Below, piece after piece: positions 14,660-14,951 of a DNA stretch of 14,951 nt (position 1 is the stretch's first letter; every line of letters starts with the position of its first letter). Origin of the DNA: an uncultured Verrucomicrobiae bacterium. GTDB lineage: Bacteria; Verrucomicrobiota; Verrucomicrobiia; Palsa-1439. The notes beneath the pieces are model-generated. The model was not told the origin of the DNA. It saw only the letters and a list, made by a program, of their open reading frames with translations, and searched no databases. The translations under genes and the position numbers were made by a program. Location of the stretch: assembly GCA_937927265.1 (NCBI GenBank), contig CALBCO010000069.1:1-14951 (forward strand). Reading direction: 5' to 3'.

Positions 14660-14951
14660 TGAGCCTGCCCAGATTTGATGGACACCTTGGTGGAGGTGCT
14701 TTACCCACAGGAGTGATTATGCCAACCATCAAATCCTCTTCCCCTCCCGCCCCCATGGGGATGGCGGCCGTCCAGCGGCCACCAAAACGCTACGACGAAG
14801 CCTTCCAACACCAAGCCGTGGAGAATTCGATCCGCAGCGGCAAACCCGGCGCCCCAATCGCCCGCCAGTTGGGCCTCAGTTATCCCGCCCTCAAAGACTG
14901 GAAACATCGCTACTACGGTGACGCCGTTCCCCGTCGCGCCGATCTGGAAGC
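14660..14951 (+). mobile_element. Left part of an IS3-family insertion sequence (runs off the window)
   Basis: An orfA-type transposase gene with its own AGGAG site (14709-14713) begins at 14719. About 60 bases upstream, TGAGCCTGCCCAGATTTGA (from 14660) followed by TGGACACC looks like an IS3-type left terminal repeat, which usually begins with TG and lies 40-80 bases before orfA. The boundary is inferred, since the right end is outside the window and cannot be compared. Confidence 0.6.
14719..14951 (+). CDS. IS3-family transposase OrfA (partial, helix-turn-helix)
   Basis: ATG 14719 follows AGGAG by five bases. The 77 complete codons visible encode a Pro-rich leader and then KRYDEAFQHQAVENSIRSGK (residues 23-42) with PGAPIARQLGLSYPALKDWK (43-62). 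This is the HTH_Tnp_1 / InsE-type DNA-binding domain of IS3-family OrfA: (R/K)YDEEFKxxAVxxxxSGKxxxxIARxLGxSxxxLxxWK. The protein would bind the terminal repeats and be fused with OrfB by programmed frameshifting in intact elements. The rest lies beyond the window, so completeness cannot be judged. Confidence 0.85.
   Translation, partial: MPTIKSSSPPAPMGMAAVQRPPKRYDEAFQHQAVENSIRSGKPGAPIARQLGLSYPALKDWKHRYYGDAVPRRADLE

Overview
The window is GC-rich (roughly 58-60% by eye), densely packed bacterial chromosome. The best guess is Verrucomicrobiota or a close relative. The reasons are a long-form HisG, a 31-residue AURKAIP1/COX24-type (bS22-like) basic protein beside it, AsmA-like and DUF4139 envelope proteins, and few Shine-Dalgarno sites. 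This assignment is inference; no rRNA is present.

The left part (154-4289) reads rightward. It holds a lipoprotein with a Lys/Thr/Pro-rich stalk of 14-residue repeats, purN (purine synthesis), hisG (first step of histidine synthesis, overlapping purN by ATGA), the tiny bS22-like gene with a strong ribosome binding site, and a large TPR lipoprotein. The TPR gene meets alaS tail to tail with one base between the stop codons.

The middle and right part (14521 down to 4291) reads leftward as a probable operon. The order is a DUF4139 (MuiA-like) gene with a frameshift, an AsmA-like membrane protein, cinA, thpR, recA and alaS. From the AsmA-like gene onward, neighbouring genes overlap or lie 2-6 bases apart. 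The order cinA-thpR(ligT)-recA is also known from Deinococcus, so this is a DNA-repair/competence type cluster joined to alanyl-tRNA synthetase.

The most notable feature is inside this operon. A REP-associated tyrosine transposase (RAYT, Y1 HUH family) lies between cinA and thpR, flanked by two 70-base REPIN-type elements in direct orientation. Each REPIN has two inverted GTAG-plus-hairpin REP arms around a 20-base spacer. The whole cassette is open in the cinA frame, so the predicted product is one 603-residue polypeptide: CinA, REPIN-encoded linker, RAYT, second REPIN-encoded tail. The RAYT has no conventional start of its own, and the fusion stop overlaps the thpR start.

At the right edge an IS3-family element begins (putative left end near 14660, orfA start at 14719) and runs out of the window.
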